Positions 16,795 to 26,885 are shown, counted from the first letter of the stretch. The stretch: 64,000 nt of DNA from Xanthomonas fragariae (GCF_900183975.1 NZ_LT853882.1:1419501-1483500); one strand, 5' to 3'. Numbers and translations: made by a program. The notes: generated by a model from the letters alone, not told the origin.

Positions 16795-17051
16795 GGAAAG
16801 GCCGCCTGCATCAGCGCCTGACCAAACTGCATGATTGCCGAGGCGCCCCAAGGCGCGGTGACCGCAATGGCAGCCACCACCACCACCAGCTTAAGCGCGA
16901 ACGAAATCGATGCATCCTGCAGCGACATCACTGCCTGGATGAAGGCAATCAACAGCCCGGCCAGCGCGGCGACGCCGACCACCGGCAACGACACCTTGAG
17001 GCACAGCAACAAGGCTTCGGAGGTGAATCGCACTAAATCGTCATGGTCCAT
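16791..17051 (-). CDS. hrcS: HrcS, export apparatus membrane protein
   Basis: 86 aa, the usual HrcS/YscS/FliQ length. It has two membrane helices (residues about 10-36 and 45-75) joined by a short loop containing DASISFALKL. HrcS forms the export gate core with HrcR and HrcT. It starts 4 bp after the hrcR stop, and the hpaA start overlaps its end. Confidence 0.93.
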   Translation of the reverse strand: MDHDDLVRFTSEALLLCLKVSLPVVGVAALAGLLIAFIQAVMSLQDASISFALKLVVVVAAIAVTAPWGASAIMQFGQALMQAAFP

Positions 17052-17055
17052 GGCG

Positions 17056-17700
17056 TCACCGATAGCTCAAAACCAGGCCGTGGATCAGCATGGACCAGCC
17101 ATCCAGCGCCACGAACAACAGCAGTTTGAACGGAATGGCCACATTGGTTGGCGTCACCTGCGAAAGACCCATCGCCATCAACGCATTGGCCACCACCAGA
17201 TCGATCACGATGAAAACCAGATACAGCAGAAATCCGATCCGGAACGCCTCGGTCAGCTCGCTGAGCGTGAATGCCGGAGCCAGTACGAGAAGATCGTCCG
17301 GCTTGAGCGTGTCGGCCTTGTCCTTGGGCCAGATCTGCTGCGCAGAGCGGATGAAAAAGGCTTTTTCGCGCTCTCGGGTGTGCTTTAGCAGGAACTGCCG
17401 AAACGGCTCGCGGCAAGCGTCGAGCAGCACCACCACGCGGCTGTTGTCGGCACCGGCGCTGTAATTCTGTGCAGCCTTGAACGCCTCCATGCCTACCGGT
17501 GCCATCACAAAGCACGACACCAGCAACGCGACGCCGTTGAGCACCATGTTCGGCGGCACTTGCTGTACACCGATGGCATTGCGCAGCAAGCCGAGCACGA
17601 CCACGATCTTGGTGTAAGAGGTGACCACCATCGCGGCGAAGGGCAGCAACCCCAGCATGAGGACCACCAGCAGCAGCGAGCCGACATCAGGCGTCTGCAT
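17056..17700 (-). CDS. hrcR: HrcR, export apparatus membrane protein
   Basis: 214 aa, typical of HrcR/YscR/FliP. It carries the family signatures VVTSYTKIVVVLGLLRNAIGVQQVPPN and, near the C-terminus, FKLLLFVALDGWSMLIHGLVLSY, with four membrane helices. It builds the core of the inner-membrane export gate. Its first codons overlap the end of hrcQ by 14 bp. Confidence 0.95.
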   Translation of the reverse strand: MQTPDVGSLLLVVLMLGLLPFAAMVVTSYTKIVVVLGLLRNAIGVQQVPPNMVLNGVALLVSCFVMAPVGMEAFKAAQNYSAGADNSRVVVLLDACREPFRQFLLKHTREREKAFFIRSAQQIWPKDKADTLKPDDLLVLAPAFTLSELTEAFRIGFLLYLVFIVIDLVVANALMAMGLSQVTPTNVAIPFKLLLFVALDGWSMLIHGLVLSYR

Positions 17701-18694
17701 GCGGGTTCTCCGACATGCTCAGGATCTGCACTCCAAGATGCTCGCCTACTGCCAGCAGCCTGCCGATCCCGATGGTCTGGCCATAGACGACCAGGCGGAT
17801 GTCCGCCTGATCCACCGGGACCGACAGCTCGAGGATCTGTCCGGGCTGTAAACCCGACAGGACCGAGAGCGTCAGCGCAAGCTGGTCCACTTCCAGTTGC
17901 ACAGGCAGTTCCAATGCTGCCACCTCGGTGGTGGACGGCGAGGCGTCGTGCTCTGACGTATCGTGATGCATGGTGGGGGTGGTCTCCAGGATCATCTGTC
18001 GCAGGTTCAGGCGCACCGGAGCGCGCAACACCGCGCCTCCCGGCATGCCCCAGAGTAGTTGGCCGCTGCGCACGGGAGCTGAGGCAATGCCGTGCAGCAA
18101 TACATCGCCCGGCCGCAGCGATTGCAGCAGCGCAGCCGATGCAGTGCGCTTGCCGATGCGTAGGCGGGTTTTCACCCGGAGTGCGGCCAACCAGGCAGGC
18201 AGTGGCGATGGCGCCGCCAGCTCGGCGTTAGCCGTTTGCAGCGCGGCAAGCAGGGATGGGCTGGCGGTCTCTGCGATCGCGTCGATATTGCCCAGCGTGA
18301 TGCCGATACCGAGGGATTGGACTGTGTCCTCACAGCGCTCGAAGGCGACGACCTCGGCATCGCCCAGTCCGAGCGGTGCGAAAGCGTTCAGGTAATCGCT
18401 CAGCAGCACCCCGGCAATCGAGACGCGCAGCGCGTCGTCGGCTTCGTTCAAAAGCAGCGCCAAGCCGTCGCGTGCGGCGATCCGCAGATCCAGGTGGCCG
18501 CTATCGAATTGTAGCTTCAGGAACGCCGCGTCCGTAGCCTCGATGCCGCGGAGTTGCGAGGTGAAGCCACAGCGGCGTGCGGTACGCGGATCGCAGAGCA
18601 ACCTGCCGAGCTGCGCGCGCGCGGCAGGCACGTGGGGCAGCGCCTGCGAAAGGTCGCGTGCCGGTGCAGCTAGGCTCGGCTCGGTTGACGACAC
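17687..18694 (-). CDS. hrcQ: HrcQ, cytoplasmic sorting platform (C-ring) protein
   Basis: 335 aa. The C-terminal 75 residues are a SpoA/SpaO surface-presentation domain (LPVQLEVDQLALTLSVLSGLQPGQILELSVPVDQADIRLVVYGQ...). The long N-terminal part is variable, as in single-chain HrcQ of Xanthomonas. It forms the platform where HrcN and the chaperone-effector complexes dock. A PIP box inside the upstream hpaP gene drives it, so it heads the hrcQ-hrcR-hrcS-hpaA-hrcD operon. Confidence 0.93.
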   Translation of the reverse strand: MSSTEPSLAAPARDLSQALPHVPAARAQLGRLLCDPRTARRCGFTSQLRGIEATDAAFLKLQFDSGHLDLRIAARDGLALLLNEADDALRVSIAGVLLSDYLNAFAPLGLGDAEVVAFERCEDTVQSLGIGITLGNIDAIAETASPSLLAALQTANAELAAPSPLPAWLAALRVKTRLRIGKRTASAALLQSLRPGDVLLHGIASAPVRSGQLLWGMPGGAVLRAPVRLNLRQMILETTPTMHHDTSEHDASPSTTEVAALELPVQLEVDQLALTLSVLSGLQPGQILELSVPVDQADIRLVVYGQTIGIGRLLAVGEHLGVQILSMSENPHADA

Positions 18695-18733
18695 GGGATA
18701 CCTCGTTATAGCTGTTTTGCCGTATTTGCGGCA

Positions 18734-19369
18734 CTAGACGACCTCGATGCTGACCTGGAGAGTGTCGCTGAGCGCGGCCTTGAGTGCGGTATCCAAACGT
18801 TGCTTTCCATCACAAAGTACCTTGCGCGCGTCGGGCGAGCTGCTGTTGAAGCGAAGCGATAGGTGGTCTGGCGAAAGTCGCAAGAACAGCGTGGTCTGCT
18901 CAAGGATGTCGTGGTTGATGTCCAGCCACGCCTCCCACATGCCTGCGCCGCGCACCGGCGTGGCGTTGCAAAACTCGGCCACCCGCAGCGCGATTTGGCC
19001 GATGGCCATCTGCGCGCGTTGGGTGCGGATCCACTCGGTGGCGATGTGTCGACCCAGCGCATCGCTGTCGTCGCCTCGGGCGATCTGTCGGCGATTTCCG
19101 TCATCCAGACAGGATAGTGCACTTGGCAGTGGCGCAGGGCCGTGCCCGTCGCTGGCAGCGTCCGATGCTTCGGGCACCGGCGAATCGTCGTCGCAGTCTT
19201 TAGACAACGGCGCGTCCGGCAACGCAAGCTGCGCGCTGCTCAGGCGTCGGCGCAGTTGCATGAAGCTGACACGTTGCTTCACGCGCACCGGTGTTGCTGG
19301 CGCATATGGCTGCAGTGGTACACCGGCACTTGGCAGGATGCGCACGTGGCGGACGGGCGGCTTGCTCAT
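18734..19369 (-). CDS. hpaP: HpaP (HpaC), T3SS substrate-specificity switch
   Basis: 211 aa. HpaP/HpaC switches the machine from early substrates (HrpB2) to translocon and effector proteins by acting on the HrcU C-terminal domain. It is FliK/YscP-like in role but much shorter. The N-terminus is basic and Pro-rich, and the C-terminal 90 residues form a conserved domain (EAWLDINHDILEQTTLFLRLSPDHLSLRF). Its start codon overlaps the hrcV stop. The hrcQ promoter lies within its 3' part. Confidence 0.9.
   Translation of the reverse strand: MSKPPVRHVRILPSAGVPLQPYAPATPVRVKQRVSFMQLRRRLSSAQLALPDAPLSKDCDDDSPVPEASDAASDGHGPAPLPSALSCLDDGNRRQIARGDDSDALGRHIATEWIRTQRAQMAIGQIALRVAEFCNATPVRGAGMWEAWLDINHDILEQTTLFLRLSPDHLSLRFNSSSPDARKVLCDGKQRLDTALKAALSDTLQVSIEVV
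18814..18875 (-). promoter_or_regulatory. PIP box and -10 for the hrcQ operon, inside hpaP
   Basis: On the minus strand, TTCGC-N15-TTCGC (18875 to 18851) is followed after 31 bp by TACTTT (18819 to 18814). It lies within hpaP coding sequence, about 120-180 bp before the hrcQ start, and would let the hrcQ operon be transcribed independently of hrcU. Confidence 0.85.
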
Positions 19370-21291
19370 CAGGCGATCACTCTACCAATCGGCTGCAGCT
19401 GGACATCTGCGCCCAATTCTTGGAACGAGTAGACCTCCAGCCAATCCAGTCTCGCCTCAATCATGCGGCGCACATAACGACGCACGTCCATCGATGCGAC
19501 CACTGCCAGTGGATGCCGTGCCTGATCTTCGACGATGCGTTCCACCTGCTCGACGAGCTGATTGGCCTGCTCCGGTGGCAATGCCAGGAAATTGCCGGCC
19601 GGGGTGGCGCGAATCGACTGACGGATCAACTGCTCCACCGCGTGGTCCAGCATCACCGCAGGCAGCCGTCCTGTGCCTGCGGTCGCGGTGTGCGCAAGAT
19701 ATCGGCTGAGATCGCAGCGGACATACTCAGTCAGCATCAGCAGATCTTTTTCCTTTGGGCCCCACACCACTAAACTCTCCAGGATGCTTTTGATGTTGCG
19801 CACCGGGATACGTTCTTCCAGTAGCCGCCGCAATACATCGGCGATACGCTGGGCCGGCATGGCCTTGTTGACCTCTGCAACCAGTCCTGGATAATCCGCG
19901 CCCACCTGTTCCAGCATCCACTGCGTCTCCTGAATGCCGACGAACAGATGCGCGCGTGCACGCAGTGGCGCGATGGCCTGTTGGGCCAGTGCTTTTTGCA
20001 TGTCGGCTGTATCGCTCAACTCGCTGCGAGTCTCCGGGACGTCGTGGATCAGGACTTCGTATTGCATGCCCTGCAGGGCCTCGCTCTGCCAGATTGCGAT
20101 GCCCGGAAACGGTAGGCCCAACAGTTCGACCAACTGTTGGCGCTCGCTCTCTATCGCCTGATCAAGCAATACCGGGTCGAGTCGTGCAGCCAGTTGCGGT
20201 GACAGGCGTATCGACAAGGGCGAGGCGAAATCCGGTGCGCTCTTGCGGATATGCGGCGCATCGCCCTTCGCGCCTTTGCGGCTTGTCGATGGCAGCGTGG
20301 GCTGATCGGTCCCGCTGATGTCGCGTTGCTTGCGCCAGATCGCATAGCCGCCTGCTCCCACTGCCGCCGCCAACAGCAGGAACAGCAGCGCGGGAAACCC
20401 TGGCACGAACGCAAAACAGGCTAGCAGCACGCTGGCTGCCAACAAGGCGCGGGCATTGCTGGTGAGCTGCCGGCCGATGTCGAGCCCGAGCGAGCTGATC
20501 TTGGTTTCGTTCTCGTTGGCGACGCGGGTGATCATGACGCCGGCCGCCACCGAGATCAGCAGCGAGGCGATCTGCGACACCATCGCATCGCCCACCGATA
20601 GGATCGCGAAGCGGTTGGCGGCCTCGCCCGCGCTCATGCCGTGGTAGGTCACACCCACCACAATGCCGGCCAGGATGTTCACCATGGTGATTACCAGGCC
20701 GGCGATCGCATCGCCCTTGACGAATTTCATTGCGCCATCCATGCCGCCGTGCAGCTGACTTTCGATGGCCAGCCGCGCCCGCTTGCGGCGTGCTTCATCT
20801 GCGGTCAGATTGCCGCCGCGCAGGTCCGCGTCGATACTCATCTGCTTGCCGGGCATCGCATCCAGAGTGAAGCGCGCGCCGACTTCCGCAACGCGCTCGG
20901 AGCCCTTGGCGATCACGATAAACTGAACGGTGGTGATGATCAGAAACACCACCAGGCCCACCACCAGATTGCCGCCTACCACCAGCTCGCCGAAGCTCTC
21001 GATGATGTGCCCGGCCTCGGCATGCAGCAGGATCGATTTTGTCGATGCGATGTTCAACGACAGCCGCAGCAGCGTGGTGAACAGCAGCAACGAGGGAAAT
21101 GACGACAGCGAGATCGAGTCGGGTACATACATCGTGACCATCAGCAGCACCACACTCAGGGTGATGTTGATGCCCAGCAGCGTATCAATGAGCGGGGTGG
21201 GCAGCGGCAGGATCATCAAGCCGATGACGGCCACTACCAGGGCGGCGATCGCCACTTCACCGCTGTACGCGAAATACCGTGTCAATCGCAT
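19369..21291 (-). CDS. hrcV: HrcV, major export gate protein
   Basis: 640 aa, normal for HrcV/YscV/FlhA. The N-terminal half has seven to eight membrane helices and the family motif region SIDADLRGGNLTADEARRKRARLAIESQLHGGMDGAMKFVKGDAIAGL. The C-terminal half is the cytosolic ring (nonameric in the family) that receives substrates. A linker (KGAKGDAPHIRKS) joins them. It follows hrcU by 8 bp. Confidence 0.96.
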   Translation of the reverse strand: MRLTRYFAYSGEVAIAALVVAVIGLMILPLPTPLIDTLLGINITLSVVLLMVTMYVPDSISLSSFPSLLLFTTLLRLSLNIASTKSILLHAEAGHIIESFGELVVGGNLVVGLVVFLIITTVQFIVIAKGSERVAEVGARFTLDAMPGKQMSIDADLRGGNLTADEARRKRARLAIESQLHGGMDGAMKFVKGDAIAGLVITMVNILAGIVVGVTYHGMSAGEAANRFAILSVGDAMVSQIASLLISVAAGVMITRVANENETKISSLGLDIGRQLTSNARALLAASVLLACFAFVPGFPALLFLLLAAAVGAGGYAIWRKQRDISGTDQPTLPSTSRKGAKGDAPHIRKSAPDFASPLSIRLSPQLAARLDPVLLDQAIESERQQLVELLGLPFPGIAIWQSEALQGMQYEVLIHDVPETRSELSDTADMQKALAQQAIAPLRARAHLFVGIQETQWMLEQVGADYPGLVAEVNKAMPAQRIADVLRRLLEERIPVRNIKSILESLVVWGPKEKDLLMLTEYVRCDLSRYLAHTATAGTGRLPAVMLDHAVEQLIRQSIRATPAGNFLALPPEQANQLVEQVERIVEDQARHPLAVVASMDVRRYVRRMIEARLDWLEVYSFQELGADVQLQPIGRVIA

Positions 21292-21299
21292 GCCATCTC

Positions 21300-22373
21300 C
21301 TAGCAGGGCAGCGGACCGCTGCCCTCGTTGTTGTCCCGGCCCAGTTCATCGACCCAGCGCAACACCACCGCAACCGTTTCGAATAGCGATTCGGGGATAG
21401 CGTCGCCCAGATCGACCTGATGCAGTGCACGCGCCAGCGGTGGATTCGCAATGATCGGAATGCAATGTTTTTCGGCAAATGCACGCAGCTCTAACGCACC
21501 GTCGTCTACGCCCTTGGCGATCACCTGCGGCAAGCCGAAGCCGTCCGGCTCGTAGGCGAGTGCGACCGCGTAATGGGTCGGGTTGACCACCATGACCTTG
21601 GCCTTGGCGACGCGCTCGCGCGGGTCGCCGAAGACCAATTCCTTGCCGAACTCCTTGCGCTTTTCCTTCACGTCCGGATCGCCTTCGCTTTCCTTGTGTT
21701 CGCGCTTCTGCTCGTCTTTGCTCATGCGTTTTTCACGAATGAACAGCCAGTACTGCAAACTCCAATCTGCTGCGCCGACCAGTACAAACACCAGCACCGC
21801 CAGGGCGCACAGCGTGCCCAGCGTACGCCAGCCGATCTGGGCGATGTCAGGCGTCGGCTCATAGGCAAGGCCTATGATCATCGGCATCAGCGCGCGAATG
21901 CCGTACCACAGCACCACGCCGATCAAGAGAGCCTTGACGCCCAGTTTGAGCAGATCGATCAAACTTCTTAACGAAAAAAGCTTCTTGACGCCGTTTACGG
22001 GATTGAGCGAATCGAACTTGGGCGTGACCGGTTTGAGAGAGAAATTCAGCCCGGTTTGTAGGAACGTTCCGATCAATCCGGCTACCAGGCAGGCGGCTAA
22101 GAAGGGCAGCGTCAGCCACAGTCCCTGGATGCCGATGCGGCCGAGTGCGCGGTTCAAGGCGGTGGCATCGCGCGTATTGGTATTGATATCGAAACCGATC
22201 AACATCAGTGCGCGCAAGTGCTCGACCAAGTAGCTGCCCGCCAGTTTCATCACCAACAGTGTGGCTAGCAACACCGCAGCGGCAGTGACGTCCGGGCTGA
22301 TCGCCATTTCCCCGTCCTTGCGCGCATCCTCTAGTTTTTTTTCGGTCGGTTTCTCGGTCTTCTCATCCGACAT
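21300..22373 (-). CDS. hrcU: HrcU, autocleaving export switch protein
   Basis: 357 aa from ATG 22373 (MSDEKTEKPTEKKLEDARKDG); the open frame upstream of this is promoter. Four membrane helices are followed by a cytosolic domain with the self-cleavage motif NPTH at about residues 264-267. Cleavage there sets substrate specificity together with HpaP. It is the first gene of the hrcU-hrcV-hpaP operon, with its own PIP box. Confidence 0.96.
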   Translation of the reverse strand: MSDEKTEKPTEKKLEDARKDGEMAISPDVTAAAVLLATLLVMKLAGSYLVEHLRALMLIGFDINTNTRDATALNRALGRIGIQGLWLTLPFLAACLVAGLIGTFLQTGLNFSLKPVTPKFDSLNPVNGVKKLFSLRSLIDLLKLGVKALLIGVVLWYGIRALMPMIIGLAYEPTPDIAQIGWRTLGTLCALAVLVFVLVGAADWSLQYWLFIREKRMSKDEQKREHKESEGDPDVKEKRKEFGKELVFGDPRERVAKAKVMVVNPTHYAVALAYEPDGFGLPQVIAKGVDDGALELRAFAEKHCIPIIANPPLARALHQVDLGDAIPESLFETVAVVLRWVDELGRDNNEGSGPLPC

Positions 22374-22406
22374 TGACGATCTCCGGCCGCTGTTACTGCG
22401 CTTTGA

Positions 22407-22469
22407 AGTGTGGCTGACCTGCCGCCAGACGATCTGCCTCCAAGGCGAATCTGTGCATGGGTGTGCGAA
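22407..22469 (-). promoter_or_regulatory. PIP box and -10 for the hrcU operon
   Basis: On the minus strand, TTCGC-N15-TTCGC (22469 to 22445) with CACACT (22412 to 22407) 32 bp downstream, matching YANNNT. It is back to back with the hrpB1 PIP box; only 14 bp separate the two. Confidence 0.88.
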
Positions 22470-22483
22470 GACGGATGCGTTTG

Positions 22484-22544
22484 TTCGCGATGGTGTTAGG
22501 ATGTTCGCTTCTGAAACGTTCTCGTTTGCGTGGACGCGTAGCGT
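22484..22544 (+). promoter_or_regulatory. PIP box and -10 for the hrpB operon
   Basis: TTCGC-N15-TTCGC (22484-22508), then TAGCGT (22539-22544) after 30 bp, a textbook HrpX-dependent promoter. It drives hrpB1 through hrcT. Confidence 0.92.
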
Positions 22545-22590
22545 TGTGCATGCATGCTGTCCACAGCCATTGAATGACGAGAGGTGCGGT

Positions 22591-23046
22591 ATGGAAAAGA
22601 TTGAATGTCCTAGTGAAGTTGTGAATGGGCTGATCGAACTGATCACGGTAGGGCTTACGCACGAAAAACTCGAAGAGGGCGCAGCGGTGCTGGCCGCAGT
22701 GCGGGTGCTGCGGCCAGAGCTGAAGGCGCTTGATACTTTTGATGCCTGGATTGCGATCAAGCGCGGCAGTTATCTGGAGGGAGCGCGCTTGTTGCGTGAA
22801 CTTGAAGGCGATGCGGGCTCCAAGCCTTTGTGCAAGGCCTTGTACGCTTGTTGCTTGTTTGCGCTGGGCGACCCGTCGTGGCACGGCGTTGTAGAGAGTG
22901 TGATCGAAGAGGACGCCGACGCCGACGCGGTTAGCTTGGTCAAAGCGCTCTCAGGACGCTACACCCCAACACCCGGACAGCTTGAATCGTCGGTCGAATC
23001 CGCCGCGCCTATGGAAGTTCCCAGCGCACAGTATCTGCGCGCCTGA
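22591..23046 (+). CDS. hrpB1: HrpB1, periplasmic T3SS assembly factor
   Basis: 151 aa from ATG 22591, with GAGAGG upstream. HrpB1 is a periplasmic protein of Xanthomonas that binds peptidoglycan and helps assemble the machine. No classical signal peptide is visible, as is usual for this family. The sequence is helical with TPR-like character (LEEGAAVLAAVRVLRPELKALDTFDAWIAIKRG). It is the first gene of the operon. Confidence 0.93.
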   Translation: MEKIECPSEVVNGLIELITVGLTHEKLEEGAAVLAAVRVLRPELKALDTFDAWIAIKRGSYLEGARLLRELEGDAGSKPLCKALYACCLFALGDPSWHGVVESVIEEDADADAVSLVKALSGRYTPTPGQLESSVESAAPMEVPSAQYLRA

Positions 23047-23083
23047 GCCAAACCCAGACCCCACCCAGCCTGCGGAGCATGTC

Positions 23084-23476
23084 ATGACGCTCGTTCCTCC
23101 TGTTGCACCGATCACTGCCAGTACTAGTCTTTCCACGCAGGCGGTGTCGCCGATGGCGGCGCCGAACCAGACGCTGGTCAACCGTTTCCAGGCGCTGATG
23201 CAGTCGTCCAGCCCGCTGCCGCCTACTATGCAGCGTGTGGGAGAACCGAGCATGTTGAGTCGGCTGGTCGACGTGCAGAACAATGGGGTGCGGACCATGA
23301 ATGAGCATGTCGATGCATTCAGCATGCGGGCGCCGACCATGGGGATGGAGGAAATGGTGTCGCAACAAATGAAGCTGATGAACGAGCTGACTATGGTCGG
23401 CTTCAACCTCAATGTCAGTGTCGGTGTGGCGCAGTCGGGCAAGAGCGCTGTGCAGACGCTGTTCAAGAACCAATAG
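23084..23476 (+). CDS. hrpB2: HrpB2, early secreted inner rod protein
   Basis: 130 aa from ATG 23084, the expected length. It is needed for pilus formation and is an early substrate whose export HpaP later stops. The conserved C-terminus ([18 protein letters not shown]) with the VQTLFKNQ tail is the family signature of YscI-like inner rod proteins. The gene lies 37 bp after hrpB1 and directly before hrcJ. Confidence 0.95.
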   Translation: MTLVPPVAPITASTSLSTQAVSPMAAPNQTLVNRFQALMQSSSPLPPTMQRVGEPSMLSRLVDVQNNGVRTMNEHVDAFSMRAPTMGMEEMVSQQMKLMNELTMVGFNLNVSVGVAQSGKSAVQTLFKNQ

Positions 23477-23477
23477 C

Positions 23478-24242
23478 ATGCGAAGGCTCAGGTTTCTGCT
23501 GGTGCTGGTGCTTGCAATGTTGCTGTCTGCCTGCGGTCAGCAGCTGTATTCGGGACTGACCGAGAACGATGCGGACGATATGTTGGCAGTGCTCTTGCAT
23601 GCCGGTGTGGATGCGGAAAAGGTCACCCCCGACGACGGCAAAACCTGGGCGATCAACGCGCCGCACGATCAGGTGTCTTATTCGTTGGACGTGCTGCGCG
23701 CCCATGGCATGCCACGTGAGCGCCACGCCAATCTCGGTGAGATGTTCAAGAAGGACGGCCTGATCTCCACACCCACCGAAGAACGCGTGCGGTTCATCTA
23801 TGGCGTGTCGCAGCAGTTATCGCATACCTTGTCGAATATCGATGGCGTGATCGCTTCCGATGTGGAGATCGTGCTTCCCAACAACGACCCGCTAGCGACA
23901 TCGGTCAAACCTGCTAGCGCTGCGGTGTTCATCAAGTTTCGCGTCGGCAGCGATCTGACCAGCCTGGTGCCCAGCATCAAGACGCTGGTGATGCACAGCG
24001 TGGAAGGGCTGACCTATGAAAATGTCAGTGTCACGCTGGTGCCAGGCGGTATGGAGAGCGATGCGCAATTATCTGCATCGGCCCCTCCGCGCGCCTGGGC
24101 ATGGCCATGGCTGGCCGGATGCGCGCTGGCGCTGTGCGTAGCGGTTGGTGCGGCAGCGCTGTATTGGTGGCCGACGGCCGATGCGCGCCGCTGGGGCGGC
24201 TGGCAGCGACTGCGCGAGCTGACCAGAAAAGATGCTGAGTGA
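23478..24242 (+). CDS. hrcJ: HrcJ, inner-membrane ring lipoprotein
   Basis: 254 aa from ATG 23478, giving a lipoprotein signal with lipobox LLSAC. It is a YscJ/PrgK/FliF-type ring protein: the periplasmic ring domain ([27 protein letters not shown]) is followed by [11 protein letters not shown] and VFIKFR, and a C-terminal membrane helix ([23 protein letters not shown], about residues 213-235). With HrcD it forms the base. Confidence 0.95.
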   Translation: MRRLRFLLVLVLAMLLSACGQQLYSGLTENDADDMLAVLLHAGVDAEKVTPDDGKTWAINAPHDQVSYSLDVLRAHGMPRERHANLGEMFKKDGLISTPTEERVRFIYGVSQQLSHTLSNIDGVIASDVEIVLPNNDPLATSVKPASAAVFIKFRVGSDLTSLVPSIKTLVMHSVEGLTYENVSVTLVPGGMESDAQLSASAPPRAWAWPWLAGCALALCVAVGAAALYWWPTADARRWGGWQRLRELTRKDAE

Positions 24243-24251
24243 GATCGGCGG

Positions 24252-24881
24252 ATGGAGAACGTACGGATCGACAACGCAGCGATGTGGATTCAACGATGGA
24301 CGGCGACCGTGGCTGCCTTGGCGCAATCGCTAGATGCCGACCGGGTGGCGCATTGGCTTGGTCCGATCGCATCGATGGGCTGGGAACAGGCGTCTGCGCA
24401 GCGTCGTTTGCGTGTGATCCAGGTCTGGTCGGGATGGTCGAGCATGAAGTTGTCTGCGCTCGATCCGCTGGCCAACCGGCTGGTCGTGCTGGCGCCCGAG
24501 TTGTTCGCCAAGGTGCTGATGAGCCGCGCGCTGTTTTCGCGCGCACTGGCGATGCGCCGCTGCATCGAACGCGAGCGCCTGGACTGGTTCGAGCAGCGCG
24601 TGGGGCCGGCGGTGCTTGAGTATTTGCGCCATCGTGCAGTCACCGGCATGACAGAGCCGCTGTTGCCGCGGGATGCGAGTCAGGCAGCATGGATCGGCGA
24701 TGGCTGGCGTCGATTGGCGGCCGATGGTGCCTGGCCCGACCCCTGCGTCGCCAAGGTGGTGGAGTTGTGTTTGCCGTTGGGCGCTGCCCGAGTGGCACCT
24801 ATCGCAGCAGATGGCGCAAGCGATGCGTTCCTGCATGCGCTTCCCAATCTGTTGCCGGAGCTGCCATGCGCGTTTGGCTGA
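24252..24881 (+). CDS. hrpB4: HrpB4, sorting platform accessory protein
   Basis: 209 aa (MENVRIDNAAMWIQRWTATV...). HrpB4 is required for secretion, interacts with HrcL and HrcQ and is thought to be the SctK-like platform adaptor in Xanthomonas. No membrane segment. Trp/Arg-rich helical sequence. Its last 16 bases overlap the start of hrpB5. Confidence 0.92.
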   Translation: MENVRIDNAAMWIQRWTATVAALAQSLDADRVAHWLGPIASMGWEQASAQRRLRVIQVWSGWSSMKLSALDPLANRLVVLAPELFAKVLMSRALFSRALAMRRCIERERLDWFEQRVGPAVLEYLRHRAVTGMTEPLLPRDASQAAWIGDGWRRLAADGAWPDPCVAKVVELCLPLGAARVAPIAADGASDAFLHALPNLLPELPCAFG

Positions 24882-25567
24882 GGTCCACACCTGAAGCAGT
24901 TGGCCTGGACTGCGACGTCATCCCACGCGAGGCACTTGCCTCGGTGCTGGCAATGGATGCAGCAACTATGGAGGTGCAGGCGCGTTGCGCGCAGACGCTG
25001 ACGGATGCTCAGGCGCGTGCACGGGCCATGCTCGACGACGCGCAACAGCAGGCCGAGGCGATCCTCAAAACCGCTCAGGGCAAGGCGGAGCGCAGCGCAC
25101 GCTTGGGCTATGCAGCCGGGCTGCGTCGTCAGCTCGATGAATGGAACGAGCGTGGCGTGCGCCATTCCTTTGCAACCGATGCCGCCGCGCAGCGCGCACG
25201 CGAGCGCTTGGCCGAGATCGTGGCGCGCGCCTGCGAACAGGTCGTCCACGGGCACGATCCCGCTGCGCTGTACGCGCGCGCCGCACAAGCCCTGGACGGT
25301 GCCCTGGACGAGGCGAAAGCCTTGCGGGTGAGCGTGCATCCCGATGCGGTGGACGACGCCCGACGCGCCTTCGATGCGGCAGCCGCTGACGCGGGCTGGG
25401 CCATGCCGGTGGAACTGTGTGGCGACGCCAGTCTGGCCTTGGGCGCTTGCGTGTGCGAATGGGATACCGGCGTGTTCGAGGCCGATCTGCGCGATCAGCT
25501 GCGTAGCATCCGGCGAGTCATTCGCCGCGTCCTGACCACGCCGCAGGCGGTGCCGGATGCTTTCTGA
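24866..25567 (+). CDS. hrcL: HrpB5 (HrcL), ATPase regulator
   Basis: 233 aa from ATG 24866, the expected HrpB5 length. It is a FliH/YscL-type peripheral stalk protein: an N-terminal coiled coil rich in Ala, Gln and Arg (residues about 35-85; [29 protein letters not shown]), then a globular domain that binds HrcN and restrains its ATPase activity. Its stop overlaps the hrcN start by 11 bp. Confidence 0.94.
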   Translation: MRVWLRSTPEAVGLDCDVIPREALASVLAMDAATMEVQARCAQTLTDAQARARAMLDDAQQQAEAILKTAQGKAERSARLGYAAGLRRQLDEWNERGVRHSFATDAAAQRARERLAEIVARACEQVVHGHDPAALYARAAQALDGALDEAKALRVSVHPDAVDDARRAFDAAAADAGWAMPVELCGDASLALGACVCEWDTGVFEADLRDQLRSIRRVIRRVLTTPQAVPDAF

Positions 25568-26885
25568 GATGCCGCGACTGGAGACGACGCTCGAGCGCGA
25601 ATTGGCCACGCTCGCCTTTGGGCGTCGTTACGGCAAGGTCGTCGAAGTGATCGGTACCATGCTCAAGGTCGCCGGTGTACAGGTCAGCCTGGGCGAGGTG
25701 TGCGAGTTGCGCCAGCGCGATGGCACGCTGTTGCAGCGAGCCGAGGTGGTGGGCTTCAGTCGTAATCTCGCCTTGCTGGCACCGTTTGGCGAGCTGCTCG
25801 GGTTGTCGCGCGAGACGCGCGTGGTCGGACTGGGGCGGCCGTTGGCCGTGCCGGTCGGATCTGGGTTGCTGGGACGCGTGCTCGATGGCCTGGGCGAGTC
25901 GGCGGACGGGCAGGGTCCGGTCGTCTGCGACGGCTGGGTACAGATCCAGGCGCAGGCGCCCGATCCGATGCGTCGGCGGCTGATCGAACAGCCCATGCCG
26001 ACCGGCGTGCGCATCGTCGACGGCTTGATGACGCTGGGCGAAGGCCAGCGTATGGGCATCTTCGCCGCAGCCGGCGTCGGCAAGAGCACCTTGATGGGGA
26101 TGTTCGCGCGCGGCACGCAGTGCGACGTCAACGTGATCGTACTGATCGGCGAGCGCGGGCGCGAAGTGCGCGAGTTCATCGAGATGATTCTTGGCGAAGA
26201 CGGTCTGGCGCGCAGTGTGGTGGTGTGCGCGACTTCGGATCGTTCATCCATTGAACGCGCCAAGGCCGCCTATGTCGGCACCGCCATCGCCGAGTATTTT
26301 CGCGACCAGGGTATGCGCGTTCTGCTGATGATGGACTCGCTGACGCGCTTTGCCCGCGCACAGCGCGAGATCGGCCTGGCCGCCGGCGAGCCACCCACAC
26401 GTCGCGGCTTTCCGCCGTCGGTGTTTGCCGAGTTGCCACGACTGCTGGAACGTGCCGGGATGGGCGAGACGGGCTCGATCACCGCGTTTTACACCGTGCT
26501 GGCCGAAGACGACACCGGCAGCGATCCGATCGCCGAAGAAGTGCGCGGCATCCTGGACGGGCATCTGATTCTTTCGCGCGAGATCGCCGCCAAAAACCAG
26601 TACCCCGCAATCGACGTGCTCGGAAGCCTGAGCCGGGTGATGAGCCAGATCGTGTCTCCCCAGCAACGCGAGTATGCCGGCCAGCTGCGGCGTTTGCTGG
26701 CCAAGCATAATGAGGTGGAGACTTTGCTGCAGGTAGGTGAATACCGCGAGGGCAGCGATGCGGTCGCCGACGAGGCGATCGCCAGGATCGATGCGATTCG
26801 CGATTTCCTCAGCCAGTCCACCGATCAGCTCAGCGACTATGAAACCACTCTGGAACAGCTTGCCTGCGTGATCGACGATGCGTGA
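25557..26885 (+). CDS. hrcN: HrcN, T3SS ATPase
   Basis: 442 aa, the family length. It has Walker A GVGKST (residues 173-178), Walker B VLLMMD (255-260), a catalytic Glu region ([14 protein letters not shown]), and the C-terminal domain that contacts chaperones ([14 protein letters not shown]). The enzyme strips chaperones from effectors and energises export at the cytoplasmic face. It overlaps hrpB5 at the start and hrpB7 at the end, in the canonical order. Confidence 0.97.
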   Translation: MLSEMPRLETTLERELATLAFGRRYGKVVEVIGTMLKVAGVQVSLGEVCELRQRDGTLLQRAEVVGFSRNLALLAPFGELLGLSRETRVVGLGRPLAVPVGSGLLGRVLDGLGESADGQGPVVCDGWVQIQAQAPDPMRRRLIEQPMPTGVRIVDGLMTLGEGQRMGIFAAAGVGKSTLMGMFARGTQCDVNVIVLIGERGREVREFIEMILGEDGLARSVVVCATSDRSSIERAKAAYVGTAIAEYFRDQGMRVLLMMDSLTRFARAQREIGLAAGEPPTRRGFPPSVFAELPRLLERAGMGETGSITAFYTVLAEDDTGSDPIAEEVRGILDGHLILSREIAAKNQYPAIDVLGSLSRVMSQIVSPQQREYAGQLRRLLAKHNEVETLLQVGEYREGSDAVADEAIARIDAIRDFLSQSTDQLSDYETTLEQLACVIDDA

